From the NCBI RefSeq assembly GCF_003240565.2, contig NZ_CP117256.1, positions 558,001 to 622,000 on the forward strand: a DNA stretch of 64,000 nt, read 5' to 3'. This document shows positions 18,963-27,819 of the stretch, one piece after another. The first letter of the stretch is position 1. Each line of letters begins with the position of its first letter. Source of the stretch: Rhizobium tumorigenes (lineage in GTDB: Bacteria; Pseudomonadota; Alphaproteobacteria; Rhizobiales; Rhizobiaceae). Below the pieces are notes generated by a model. The model had not been told where the DNA came from. It ran no database searches and saw nothing but the letters and a program-made list of their open reading frames with translations. A program made the position numbers and the translations under genes.

Positions 18963-20084
18963 ATGATGAACGTATCGCCGGGCATACGCATCCTCTCTGC
19001 GAGCGTCCTGTTGTTCTTCGCGTTCGCGCTGTCGGTATGCCCGGTGCCTGCCCAGACAACAGGCGCTCCCGTAGGGTTTCCAGACCGCGTACTGGTGGTC
19101 GGGACCAAGGTTGCTCCTCCCTTTGCCATGAAGGCTGCGGATGGCTCTTGGACGGGCATATCGATCGATTTGTGGAGGGAGATCGCGGACCGGCTCGGCG
19201 TGAAGTACCGCCTCGTCGAGGAGCCAACGGTACAGGGTCTCGTCACTGCGACAGCCCGCGGAGACTATGACGTATCTGTCGCGGCGATCACCATAACGGC
19301 CGAACGCGAACGTATCGTTGATTTCTCACAACCGTTCTACGGCACCGGACTTGGCATCGCGGTGTCGACAAAAAACGTGTCTGTATGGCACGAGATCATT
19401 CGCACCATGACGTCCTTTGGGTTCCTGCAGGCGGCAGGTGCTCTCATCGGTATCGCGCTGGTCGTCGGTGCTTTGATCTGGATGTTTGAACGACGCCACA
19501 ACGAGGACTTCGGCGTTGGCGCTGCCCAAGGCCTCGGTGCCAGTATCTGGTGGTCGGCCGAGGCGATGACGCAAGCCAGCACGGGCCACCGTGGTCCGAA
19601 AACCTTGGGCGGACGTATCCTGGCAATCATCTGGATGGTGGTCTCGATCATCACGATCGCGGTGTTTACGGCCAGCGTCACGTCGGCGCTGACGACCCGA
19701 CAAATCCGCGGCCTTGTAAACGGCGTCGAGGACTTGCCCACGGTGCGGATCGGAACTGTCGCCGGGTCTGCAACGGTCGGCCTTCTCGATGGAGAGCGTT
19801 TGAAGCACCGCGATTCCGACGATTTGAGCAGCGGCTTGAAGGCGCTGGCGGCAGGATCGGTCGACGCCTTTGTCTACGACAAGCCGCTACTTGCCTGGAC
19901 TGCCGAGCAGCGGTTTTCAGGAGACGTGCAGGTTCTCGATGCCGTCTTCGAACCTCAGAACTACGGCATTGCCATGCCACCCGGCAGCACCTATCGGAAG
20001 GCGATCGACATCGCTATCCTCGAGATCGTCCACGACGACAAGTGGAAGCAGATACTATTCAGGTATCTAGGCGAAAAACATTGA
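18963..20084 (+). CDS. GluR0-like ionotropic receptor: split solute-binding domain around a two-helix pore
   Basis: About 373 residues (a GTG at 18954 overlapping the HAD stop is an alternative start). A signal peptide is followed by a type-3 solute-binding half (VLVVGTKVAPPFAMKAADGSW), a membrane helix (ALIGIALVVGALIWMF), a pore loop and second helix (GRILAIIWMVVSIITIAVF), then the second binding half (GTVAGSATVGLLDGE ... AMPPGSTYRKAIDIAI). This is the layout of prokaryotic glutamate receptors such as GluR0. The pore loop reads ASTGHRGPKTLGGR, so the K+ channel filter TVGYGD is not kept. It may be a ligand sensor or an ion channel of other selectivity. Confidence 0.82.
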   Translation: MMNVSPGIRILSASVLLFFAFALSVCPVPAQTTGAPVGFPDRVLVVGTKVAPPFAMKAADGSWTGISIDLWREIADRLGVKYRLVEEPTVQGLVTATARGDYDVSVAAITITAERERIVDFSQPFYGTGLGIAVSTKNVSVWHEIIRTMTSFGFLQAAGALIGIALVVGALIWMFERRHNEDFGVGAAQGLGASIWWSAEAMTQASTGHRGPKTLGGRILAIIWMVVSIITIAVFTASVTSALTTRQIRGLVNGVEDLPTVRIGTVAGSATVGLLDGERLKHRDSDDLSSGLKALAAGSVDAFVYDKPLLAWTAEQRFSGDVQVLDAVFEPQNYGIAMPPGSTYRKAIDIAILEIVHDDKWKQILFRYLGEKH

Positions 20085-20099
20085 GCTGACGGCCGGGTG

Positions 20100-21095
20100 C
20101 TACTGGGCCGCGACGTTCATCGGCTTGGTGATCGACAGAGGCATCGAGAGAGTCAGGAATACAGCATCCCCCTGCGCGCGGTTCTCGACCGAGAACTCGT
20201 GGAAGTACTTGATGCGCGCCGAGATCGGCACTTCGCCCGCCTTGAAGTTCCAGCCAATCGTCGCGCCGATGGCGGTCGCCCTACCCTTGAAGTCGCTCCG
20301 CGCGCCGGAGCCGCTGTCGCCCGTGACCTGGTCGTAATAGTATCCGACGAGGCCCGCGTCGAACTCCTTGTTGAAGTGCTGAACGGCGGCCCACTCGAAA
20401 TGGAACTCGTTGCCCGTGCGGTAGTCGGTGTCCGGGTTTTCGGCGTTGAAGGTCATCCCGACCGTTCCCGACAGATCGAGGCCGATGTTAGGGTCGAGCC
20501 ATGTCGCCGACCCGAAGACGTCCGCGCCCCAGTGGTGAAAGGCGATGTTCGATATCTCGCCGCGCTGGTAGTCTCCGATGGGAACGTTGACCATGGTGCC
20601 GACCTGATAGTGGAAGTTTCCGGCCTCCCAACCGACGAAGGCGCTGACGAGCGGATCGCCGACGGTGAAGACCGTGTCGGTCACCGATCCGGAGGCGCGA
20701 CCACCCCGCGGCCCCGCCAAGGTCACATCGGCGTCGGTATCTTTCCAGCCGACCGGCAACGTGGCGCTCAGTCCGAGATGACCGCCCGCGACGTCCTCGG
20801 GAAGAATCCAGATGACGGTGGGAATTTCGATAGCAGCTTTGCCTTGAACTCCGACGGCTAGCTTACCGCCTGTCGGCAACGCCTTGCCTCCGCCGAGATC
20901 GCCAGAATAGTAATAGACGTCATTTTGAAAGAACACGCCCGGCGGCGGCAGGATGGCGGCGGCGGGCCCCTTGGAGCCCAGCAGGTAGAAACCCGCTCCT
21001 CCTTCTGCCGCAAACCCATTGGCAGGTGCCAGCATCGCGGTTGCGAGCAGCAGGGCCGCCCCCACCTTGGTCGTAAATACCAAACGCTCTCTCAT
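20100..21095 (-). CDS. SphA-like outer-membrane beta-barrel protein
   Basis: About 331 residues from ATG 21095 (behind GGGGAAAAAG; a TTG at 21107 is an alternative). Signal peptide VGAALLLATAMLAPANGFAAE. The mature part is rich in alternating aromatic strands, such as GAGFYLLGSKGP, FFQNDVYYYSGDLGGG, FHYQVGTMVNVPIGDY, EFHFEWAAVQHFN and SARIKYFHEFSVEN, and resembles the MetA-pathway phenol-degradation (SphA) transporter family of outer-membrane barrels. Probable uptake channel for a small organic compound. Convergent with the GluR0-like gene (15 bp gap). The exact 16-bp element lies 57 bp upstream. Confidence 0.78.
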   Translation of the reverse strand: MRERLVFTTKVGAALLLATAMLAPANGFAAEGGAGFYLLGSKGPAAAILPPPGVFFQNDVYYYSGDLGGGKALPTGGKLAVGVQGKAAIEIPTVIWILPEDVAGGHLGLSATLPVGWKDTDADVTLAGPRGGRASGSVTDTVFTVGDPLVSAFVGWEAGNFHYQVGTMVNVPIGDYQRGEISNIAFHHWGADVFGSATWLDPNIGLDLSGTVGMTFNAENPDTDYRTGNEFHFEWAAVQHFNKEFDAGLVGYYYDQVTGDSGSGARSDFKGRATAIGATIGWNFKAGEVPISARIKYFHEFSVENRAQGDAVFLTLSMPLSITKPMNVAAQ

Positions 21096-21152
21096 CTTTT
21101 TCCCCAACGCACATTCCGATCGCGGCAGCTTGGCAGAGTCGGCGACCGAGAC

Positions 21153-21192
21153 AAGTACGTTACGGTAAATCCGAGCGTAAATGACACGTTAC
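21153..21192 (-). promoter_or_regulatory. 16-bp regulon element upstream of the SphA-like gene
   Basis: Exact core on the minus strand (21153-21168), with further TTAC half-sites about 12 bp upstream (GTCATTTACGC). The core is 57 bp from the ATG at 21095. Confidence 0.75.
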
Positions 21193-21207
21193 AACCAGAG
21201 CTATGAC

Positions 21208-22953
21208 TTAATTCGAGGCGGCTGAGGCAAGGGCAGGCCGCCCTGTCACTTCGCCCGCCTTAACCAATCCCTGTTCGAGCGACGCGATAACCGTAGACGG
21301 GTAACGCCTCCATTGCATCTTCTCGCGTAGTGAGGTTCGGTAATCTGGAAGCATGGCTCTCAGGTAGTCGAGGCTTGCTCCTGCCTGAGGGGATGCCATC
21401 TCGCCCAGGGATGCGGCTCTTATCGCGCGCACGACGATATCGCCGCAGTTGATCTGCTCGGAAACCAGCGAGGCATTCGAATAGTCGCCACGATCGTAGG
21501 CGTCCAGGGCCAGTACGATCCGAGCGTCACGAGGAACTGCGTCGACGTCCTTTCCAGCCTCTTCGGCAAGCGAAACCGCGGCGTCGCGATATCCGGAGCT
21601 GTAGAGAACCCCCGAGAGCTTGGACAGGACATCCGGATTGTCGCGGTTGAGAGCGAGCGCTTGATTGCCAGCAGCTATGGCCGCGTCGGTTTTGCCCGCA
21701 TAGAACTGCGCCATCATGATCGCCACTTGGGCGCGGTCGGACGCCGGATCGAGCGCGGCGGCTCGGTTCGCCAGCGTCAGCGCCCTGGCGAAGGGGGTGG
21801 TCTTGGGATCGCCGCCCTCAGCCGCGACGATGGTTCGGGATAGCACGGCCAGAGCGTCCGGGTTGCCGGGCTGTAGGCTGACAGTCCGCTCCAGGCACGG
21901 GAGCGCGCCCCGGATGCCGTTGCGACCGCCCTCGTCAAGCTCGTACTCGGCTTTTAGGACGCAGGTATTGCCCACGACATCCGTCGCGGTGCTGTCGCGC
22001 GTTTCGAGTATGTTGATGACGCCGCGCGTACTCGCGAACCTCTTTGCCAACAGCGACACAAGCTCGTCGCGCACGACTGCTTCGCTTCGTCCCCCCACCT
22101 CAACGCTATCCACGCCGGACTTCAGCACGCCGCTGCCGTGGTTTCCGACTATCTGCCACCAGACTGTCCGAACGTCGTTGTCCGAATAGTATTTCATATC
22201 GATATCGTAGGCGTTGCCAGCCTCGGGAAGTGACGAACGAGATGTCGATCCGGTGCTCATCGCCTTTTGGGACGAGATTGTGAGCGTGCGGAACCGCGAC
22301 AGAGCTGTGACAAGATAGTCTCCGGTTGCGTCGGCCTCCTTGGCATTGACGTCGTCGGGAGACGAGATAGCCAACATAACCGCAGGACGCACCGTCACGG
22401 CAGGTGCCTTGCCGTACAAGAAGGCTCCTGCCGATATGCCTCCGACCATGACAAGTGCCACCGCGCCGACAAGGTAGGCCATTTTGTGTCGGTTTGCTCT
22501 GGCGGACGGAAGTCGGCCTTCGTGAACCTCATTGTCGGCAGTCGCCTCAGCCCGACTTTCCGCCGCGTCGATAGAAGGGTCGTCCGCTGGAATGCTTCGG
22601 GAGAAAACGGCGAGGTATCGACCGATAGGCAGGCCAATCGATATGCCCGAGGCGTCGCCGAAGGCCTCGTAATACTGATTGAGCACCGAGCGTAGTCGGC
22701 TCATCTCGATCCGGACGATCGGGTCGGAGGATGCATCGAAATCAGCGCCGCGTCCAAGCACGTCCAAGGCAATCGTGTAAGCCTTGACTGCCTCGTCGCA
22801 TCCCTGGAAGCGTCTTTCGGCGAGGTATTTCAGTATGCAACGGGCTCGGTCGGTACCGTGGAAACGGGTATCGGCCAGCAGTCTTTCGAGCTCGGCGCGC
22901 CCTTCCGCCTCAGATACATCGCACGCCCCCTGCGATTTCCCTTCAGTGTTCAT
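21208..22953 (-). CDS. Membrane-anchored TPR protein with N-terminal winged-helix-like domain (candidate regulator)
   Basis: 581 residues. The N-terminal 120 residues (LERLLADTRFHGTDRARCI, VKAYTIALDVLGRGADFDAS, SDPIVRIEMSRLRSVLNQYY) match the cytoplasmic N-terminus of many rhizobial proteins annotated as adenylate-cyclase-like or TPR regulators, and look like a DNA-binding winged-helix module. One membrane helix follows (AYLVGAVALVMVGGISAGAFL), then a TolB-like periplasmic part and TPR-like helices (PDALAVLSRTIVAAEGG and onward). The layout resembles CadC/ToxR one-component sensors. It is the only regulator-like gene in the 4-31 kb block, so it is the natural candidate for binding the 16-bp element. 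This is inference; its own promoter lacks the element. Confidence 0.72.
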   Translation of the reverse strand: MNTEGKSQGACDVSEAEGRAELERLLADTRFHGTDRARCILKYLAERRFQGCDEAVKAYTIALDVLGRGADFDASSDPIVRIEMSRLRSVLNQYYEAFGDASGISIGLPIGRYLAVFSRSIPADDPSIDAAESRAEATADNEVHEGRLPSARANRHKMAYLVGAVALVMVGGISAGAFLYGKAPAVTVRPAVMLAISSPDDVNAKEADATGDYLVTALSRFRTLTISSQKAMSTGSTSRSSLPEAGNAYDIDMKYYSDNDVRTVWWQIVGNHGSGVLKSGVDSVEVGGRSEAVVRDELVSLLAKRFASTRGVINILETRDSTATDVVGNTCVLKAEYELDEGGRNGIRGALPCLERTVSLQPGNPDALAVLSRTIVAAEGGDPKTTPFARALTLANRAAALDPASDRAQVAIMMAQFYAGKTDAAIAAGNQALALNRDNPDVLSKLSGVLYSSGYRDAAVSLAEEAGKDVDAVPRDARIVLALDAYDRGDYSNASLVSEQINCGDIVVRAIRAASLGEMASPQAGASLDYLRAMLPDYRTSLREKMQWRRYPSTVIASLEQGLVKAGEVTGRPALASAASN

Positions 22954-23080
22954 CGCTGCCCCCGCTACGCAATGTCAAAGCTAAAGTAGACCAGACAAAC
23001 TTATCGCCCGGATGACAAATGGTTGCAACGGAGAAAGCTAACAAAACCGCAAGAATGGTATCAATCGTTGTTTGCGCGTT

Positions 23081-23416
23081 CTATTGCGGGACGTCGGAAG
23101 GGCGCTCGAGACAGTACTGAATTACGTCGGATTCGATCTCGCTACAGATCGTCTGGTATTCTTTGATCATGGCGGCGTTAGCGCTTCCCGGCTCTCGAAG
23201 CATGCGATCGAGCGTGAAGCTCGCATCTTCATAAGCTTCGCACAGGTCGACAAGAGAGTCCGACCTTCCGGTAAGGATTTGCAGCCTTCCGCGAAGCGCG
23301 GGCAGTCTCAGCATGAGACGCCAAAGGCCCCGCTTCGCGGAGCCTTCCGGTGCCCTCTCGTCAGCCTCTCCACGTCCCATCACTCCATCCCAGCCCCCGC
23401 TCGAGTTCGACGGCAT
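23081..23416 (-). CDS. Small hypothetical protein under the regulon element
   Basis: 111 residues from ATG 23416, preceded by AGGAGG 7 bases upstream, a very strong ribosome binding site. No signal peptide, no recognised family. The N-terminus is Gly/Ser rich (PSNSSGGWDGVMGRGEADE), followed by a helical region with regular hydrophobics (SLVDLCEAYEDASFTLDRML, IKEYQTICSEIESDVIQYC). An exact 16-bp element lies only 28 bp upstream in the matching orientation, which supports this being a real expressed gene. Its job may be regulatory or adaptor-like, but nothing in the sequence proves it. Confidence 0.68.
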   Translation of the reverse strand: MPSNSSGGWDGVMGRGEADERAPEGSAKRGLWRLMLRLPALRGRLQILTGRSDSLVDLCEAYEDASFTLDRMLREPGSANAAMIKEYQTICSEIESDVIQYCLERPSDVPQ

Positions 23417-23443
23417 CAGTATATCCTCCTGGCGCTGGGCCGT

Positions 23444-23530
23444 AAGTACGTTACGGTAACAGAGCGGCTTCGATGACGGCGGATGGCTGCCCAGGGCATT
23501 TGTTACGTCCACATTTACCGTTACGTACTC
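23444..23530. promoter_or_regulatory. Divergent pair of regulon elements
   Basis: Minus-oriented exact core at 23444-23459 serves the hypothetical gene at 23416. The plus-oriented near copy TTACCGTTACGTACTC at 23515-23530 (two substitutions), with a TTACG half-site at 23503, serves the outer-membrane gene at 23586. Same back-to-back layout as at 6829-6872 but with a longer gap. Confidence 0.7.
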
Positions 23531-23585
23531 CCGCTAAACGAAGTTTCATGATCTCAATCCCCAATGACAAACGGGGGAACGGAGC

Positions 23586-24389
23586 ATGTATGGATTGAAG
23601 GGCTTAGCTGTCGTGGCCGCGGTGTTCGGATTGGCGACAGCCGCGGCCGGGCAGGAGCATCAGGACGTCAACGACGCCAACAACCCGTTGACGCCGAAGA
23701 TCACCGTCAATCTTCAGGACTATTACGTTCCGAGCTTCGTCGACGTGCCTGGACACCCCCACGCCAACCAGTTCCTGGTTCGAGGCCTCGTTCCGAGCGA
23801 CCTGTTCGGAGCGCCGCAGCTCTTTCGGTTCACGCTGCCGGTCGCCATCTCGCCCGAAGTGCCACATGGCTACGTTACGGGACTGGGTGACCTGACGCTC
23901 ATGGACATTTTCATCCTCCCCAAACAGGGCGACATCACCTTCGGGGCGGGTCCGCTGATCGTCGCACCGACCGCGACCGACAAGTCTCTCGGAAACGGCA
24001 AATGGCAGGCCGGCGGCGCGGGCATCGTCGTCGCGCCACAGGAGTGGGGGCTGCTCGCGGGACTGGGCACCTACCAGACATCCTTCGCCGGACAGCATGA
24101 ACGCGAGGACGTCAATCTTCTGACATTCGAGCCGATCGTCAACGTCAATCTTAAGGACGGCTGGTATCTTCGCTCGACGGCGACATGGAACTTCAACCTG
24201 GGGAACGGCGCGTCCTATATCCCGGTGGGCTTCGGCGTGGGCAAAGTCTTCCAGTTGGACAAAGGCGTGACCATGAACGCCTTCATAGAGCCCCAGTACA
24301 CGGTCTGGAACGACGGTTCCGGAGCGCCGCGATGGCAGGTCTTTGCTGGCGTGAACTTTCAGTTCCCGATCCATAGGCCTGCACAATGA
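23586..24389 (+). CDS. Outer-membrane beta-barrel protein
   Basis: 267 residues with signal peptide LAVVAAVFGLATAAAGQ. The mature protein is made of alternating strands (FLVRGLVPSDLFGAPQLFRF, GDLTLMDIFILPKQG, ITFGAGPLIVAPTATD, WYLRSTATWNFNLGN) and ends in an aromatic strand (WQVFAGVNFQFPIH), typical of outer-membrane barrels. It resembles small hypothetical barrels related to the neuromedin-U-like or transporter families. It overlaps the MscS gene by 4 bp (ATGA), so both proteins are made from one message. Confidence 0.75.
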   Translation: MYGLKGLAVVAAVFGLATAAAGQEHQDVNDANNPLTPKITVNLQDYYVPSFVDVPGHPHANQFLVRGLVPSDLFGAPQLFRFTLPVAISPEVPHGYVTGLGDLTLMDIFILPKQGDITFGAGPLIVAPTATDKSLGNGKWQAGGAGIVVAPQEWGLLAGLGTYQTSFAGQHEREDVNLLTFEPIVNVNLKDGWYLRSTATWNFNLGNGASYIPVGFGVGKVFQLDKGVTMNAFIEPQYTVWNDGSGAPRWQVFAGVNFQFPIHRPAQ

Positions 24390-26350
24390 AATGGCTCATG
24401 GCGTTGTTAATCGCGATGTACGCAGGCGTCGCCACGGCACAAACGCCTACCCAGCCGAAAATCGACGAACTGGTTCGCCTGCTGAACGATCCCGAACTCA
24501 GAACGTGGCTGGCGAACAAGGCGGCGGTCAACGCACAACCAGAATCTGCGCCGGCGGAGGCGTCCGGTCTGTCTGCCTGGGAACTGGCGACCCGACATAG
24601 AGTCGATACCATCATTGCCGCCCTGCCTCGAATTCCCACCGAAGTCATGGCGGCATCCCGAAAGACACGCGAGGATGCCATATCCCACGGCTACGCCCCG
24701 GTGATGCTGATTTTCGCTGTGCTGGTTGCGGTCGGGTCGTTTGCCGAATGGGGCTTCCGATGGATGCGCCGACGGAAGTCCAAGAATGAACCCGACACCG
24801 CGAATGCCGCCGTTTCCGAGCTGCTTCCTGTCTTTGTCTTCGCAGCGATGATGGCTATCATATTTTTTGCCATCGAGTGGCCGCCGATCGCACGGATCGT
24901 TCTGCTGACCTATCTCATTGCATTCGTCCTCTACCGATGTCTGTCTGTGCTCGCGGGTCTCTCCACCGACAGCAGACCCCGTCTCAGACGCCGCGCACGA
25001 CTGTTCCTGGCTGCAGCCACCACAGGCGTCGCATCTGCGACCCTTGCCGATCCGCTTGGCGTCGATCCGGCCGTGAGCGAAGCTATCTCCTATTGTTTCA
25101 GCCTTGCCCTGCTCGCGATATCCATTGAAGCCGTTTGGGCAACCTTGTTAAAACCACGCGCGACAAAGGTAGCGCTGTCTCTCTATCTCGTGGGCATTTG
25201 GGCCCTGTGGTGCCTCGATCTCAAAGGGTTGTTCTGGATCGGGGTCTATTCGTTGACCTTGCCTGTGCTCCTGCGCGGCGTCGGGCGAGCGGCCGCATCC
25301 ACCCTTTCGCCGAGCAGCGACACCTCTTCGACGGAACTCCGGTCTGTCCTCCTCGTAAGAGGAAGCCGGGCGATTATCATAGGGCTAGCAGTCGCGTGGA
25401 TCGCGACAGTCTGGCACTTGAACCCCGACTCGCTGGCGCACCAGAATCCGAAACTGACGGCGATCCTCTACGGCTTGGCCAAGAGCGTCGTCGTGCTGCT
25501 GATTGCCGACCTACTCTGGCAACTTGCGAAATCTCAGATCGACCGCACGCTCGCCACCACGGTTGACACGGTCGGCGTTCCAGCCGCCGAACTCGCGCGT
25601 CGCGGCCGGCTCCTCACGCTGCTTCCGATTTTCCGGAATGTGCTCGCTGTCTTCGTCGGAGTGATGGCAGCGCTCATCGTCCTTTCGGAACTCGGCGTCG
25701 AGATTGCGCCGCTTGTCGCGGGCGCGGGCATTTTCGGTGTGGCGCTGGGCTTCGGGTCGCAGACACTGGTGAAGGACGTCATCAGCGGCGTCTTCTATAT
25801 GCTCGATGACGCATTCCGCGTCGGCGAATACATCCAGGCGAAGAGCTACATGGGGACTGTCGAGGGCTTCAGCCTCCGCTCGGTCCGTCTACGTCATCAT
25901 CGCGGTCCGGTATTCACGGTTCCCTTCGGCGAGCTGGGCGCGGTCGAGAACATGAGCCGCGACTGGGCGATCGATAAATTCAAGATATCCGTCGGATACG
26001 ACACCGACATCAACGTCGCCCGTAAGATCGCCAAAGCCATCGGCACGGAGCTTCTGGCCGACCCCGAACTGGGACCACAGTTCATCACGCCGCTCAAGAT
26101 GAAGGGTGTCGAGTCCTTCGGAGATTATGGCATCGTGCTGAGCTTTGCGATGACGACGGTGCCCGGCCAGCAGACTTCGATACGTCGCAAAGCTTATGCG
26201 ATGATACGGGAGGCGTTCCGTGCGAACGGCATCGAGTTCGCAACGCCGTCCGTGCAGGTTGGTGGCGAGGAAACGGGCGGCGCAGCGGCCGCCGCGAACA
26301 TCGTGAGAGCGGCGGAGATCAAGGCACAGGCCGCCGCAGGAGAAAGCTGA
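24386..26350 (+). CDS. Large MscS-family mechanosensitive channel
   Basis: 654 residues. Signal peptide (ALLIAMYAGVATAQ), a periplasmic segment, then about eight to ten membrane helices before the conserved MscS core near residues 425-620: VGVMAALIVLSELGVEIAPL, AGAGIFGVALGFGSQTLVKD (pore helix TM3), VISGVFYMLDDAFRVGEYIQ and a beta/alpha domain ending in the C-terminal FATPSVQVGGEE. It belongs to the large, multi-helix MscS class. Likely relieves turgor at hypo-osmotic shock. Overlaps the barrel gene and is followed after 1 bp by another membrane gene. Confidence 0.9.
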   Translation: MKWLMALLIAMYAGVATAQTPTQPKIDELVRLLNDPELRTWLANKAAVNAQPESAPAEASGLSAWELATRHRVDTIIAALPRIPTEVMAASRKTREDAISHGYAPVMLIFAVLVAVGSFAEWGFRWMRRRKSKNEPDTANAAVSELLPVFVFAAMMAIIFFAIEWPPIARIVLLTYLIAFVLYRCLSVLAGLSTDSRPRLRRRARLFLAAATTGVASATLADPLGVDPAVSEAISYCFSLALLAISIEAVWATLLKPRATKVALSLYLVGIWALWCLDLKGLFWIGVYSLTLPVLLRGVGRAAASTLSPSSDTSSTELRSVLLVRGSRAIIIGLAVAWIATVWHLNPDSLAHQNPKLTAILYGLAKSVVVLLIADLLWQLAKSQIDRTLATTVDTVGVPAAELARRGRLLTLLPIFRNVLAVFVGVMAALIVLSELGVEIAPLVAGAGIFGVALGFGSQTLVKDVISGVFYMLDDAFRVGEYIQAKSYMGTVEGFSLRSVRLRHHRGPVFTVPFGELGAVENMSRDWAIDKFKISVGYDTDINVARKIAKAIGTELLADPELGPQFITPLKMKGVESFGDYGIVLSFAMTTVPGQQTSIRRKAYAMIREAFRANGIEFATPSVQVGGEETGGAAAAANIVRAAEIKAQAAAGES

Positions 26351-26351
26351 A

Positions 26352-27488
26352 ATGACAGCGACCGCCGACGAACAGGATAGCCGCCTGAGGCTGATGCACG
26401 GCGGCGCGTTCTACGAATTAATGTCGATGATCGGACTGCGTCCACGTTTCCGGCGGGCTGTCGTCTTCGGGATACTTTGTTGGATAGTGCCGTTCGCGAT
26501 CGCGCTCGGTTCCGGTAGTGTCGCTTCCTTTTCGGGTGACTGGGGTGTGTGGACGAAGTTTCTCGTCGCGCCCGTCCTCTTGACGCTGACCGAACATCCG
26601 ATTGGCTTTGCGATCGACGAATGCGTGTCCGTGCTTTTCAGGACGCCGTTGGTTGGGAACCAGTCGATGGATGACGCCCGTAGAGCCTGCATCGACGCCA
26701 AGGCCCGGTCTGTCGCACTACTCGCCGAGGTAATATGCCTGCTAATCGCGGCGGCCGCGTCGGTCCTGAATTTTGAACGCTTTCACTCCGGCTTCGCGCC
26801 AGAGTGGGCTGTCACCGAGGGAACCTTCACGCTTACGGGAATTTGGTGCGTGTTCGTCAGCAATACGATCTACTGGTTCATCCTATCGCGGCTTGTCTGG
26901 AAGCACGTCGTCTGGGCGCGCTTCCTGTCGCGGATCGCGAACTGCCGACTGCGTCTGGCAGTGACCCATCCGGACGGCCACGGCGGTTTGGGCCTGCTCG
27001 GTGTCTATCCGGCAGGTTACGCGCTATTTACGCTGGCCGTCAGTTCGGTGGTGGCGGCCGGAGTCGGACACGTCATGCAGCGAGAGATCGTAACGCCGAC
27101 ACTGTTCACCGTGGTCTGTGCTGCATGGCTCCTCATCGTGCTGTGCTATTTCGCGTTGCCCTTGGCAGGACTTGCGATCTATATCGCCCGTTTGAAACAG
27201 CGGGCGGCTATGCTTTCCATCGTGAAAGCCACGAACTTCGAACGATCCATCGAGCGGTCGCTCCTTGGAGAGAATATCGAGGCCGATGAGGGTGAGACGG
27301 AGATGCCCGTATTCCGGGACGTGAAGCCGCTTTATCAGGCTGCGATCAAAACGTCCGCGCTCCTCATCAACAAGGGAAACGTACTTCCCATTCTTGTCCC
27401 AGCACTTCTGCCCATGCTCGTCGTCGGGGCGTCATACCTCTCGTACGCGCAACTCGGTCCCATCGTGAAGCGCCTGCTGTTCCTCTGA
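26352..27488 (+). CDS. Polytopic membrane protein of unknown function
   Basis: 378 residues. Membrane helices are visible around RAVVFGILCWIVPFAIALGS, LLAEVICLLIAAAASVL, GIWCVFVSNTIYWFILSRLV, YALFTLAVSSVVAAGVG, TVVCAAWLLIVLCYFALPLA and a C-terminal VLPILVPALLPMLVVGASYL. The loop with NCRLRLAVTHPDGHGGLGLL is conserved-looking. No family name can be given. It follows the MscS gene by one base and so shares its transcript; a helper role for the channel is conceivable but unproven. Confidence 0.75.
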   Translation: MTATADEQDSRLRLMHGGAFYELMSMIGLRPRFRRAVVFGILCWIVPFAIALGSGSVASFSGDWGVWTKFLVAPVLLTLTEHPIGFAIDECVSVLFRTPLVGNQSMDDARRACIDAKARSVALLAEVICLLIAAAASVLNFERFHSGFAPEWAVTEGTFTLTGIWCVFVSNTIYWFILSRLVWKHVVWARFLSRIANCRLRLAVTHPDGHGGLGLLGVYPAGYALFTLAVSSVVAAGVGHVMQREIVTPTLFTVVCAAWLLIVLCYFALPLAGLAIYIARLKQRAAMLSIVKATNFERSIERSLLGENIEADEGETEMPVFRDVKPLYQAAIKTSALLINKGNVLPILVPALLPMLVVGASYLSYAQLGPIVKRLLFL

Positions 27489-27510
27489 AGGAGATGTCCA
27501 CTTTGGCCCG

Positions 27511-27732
27511 TTGCTTGCACGCCTGCCATTCGCCGTTATCGGGATCGTCACCGGGTGGTTTTTCGCGGACGGATCGTTCCACCAAGACATCGTCCAGATG
27601 GGCGTTTCACTGGTTCTCCTTGCAGGGTTCTGCGCCTGCCTGATCTACGCACCTTACGCTCTGGAAAGCCCTCGGTGGAAAGGATCGCGCCGGCGGGTCA
27701 TGAGGTGGCATTTACGTCCACATTTACCGTAA
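27511..27732 (+). CDS. Possible small membrane protein
   Basis: 73 codons from a TTG. Two hydrophobic stretches (LPFAVIGIVTGWFFAD and IVQMGVSLVLLAGFCACLIY) support a membrane protein, but the AAGGAG upstream is poorly spaced and the 3' end runs into the next regulon element (27711-27739). Either a short real gene ending the MscS operon or a decayed end. Low certainty. Confidence 0.35.
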   Translation: MLARLPFAVIGIVTGWFFADGSFHQDIVQMGVSLVLLAGFCACLIYAPYALESPRWKGSRRRVMRWHLRPHLP

Positions 27733-27739
27733 CGTACTT
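27711..27739 (+). promoter_or_regulatory. 16-bp regulon element upstream of the Cys-rich protein
   Basis: TTTACG half-site at 27711 followed by the exact core at 27724-27739, 80 bp before the ATG at 27820. Confidence 0.75.
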
Positions 27740-27819
27740 CCGCATGGGACCGATCTCGGCAAGTCTCGCACCCGTTCCACAGGCGTCGTAACGACGCCAT
27801 GATCGAGAGGGGTCCGACC

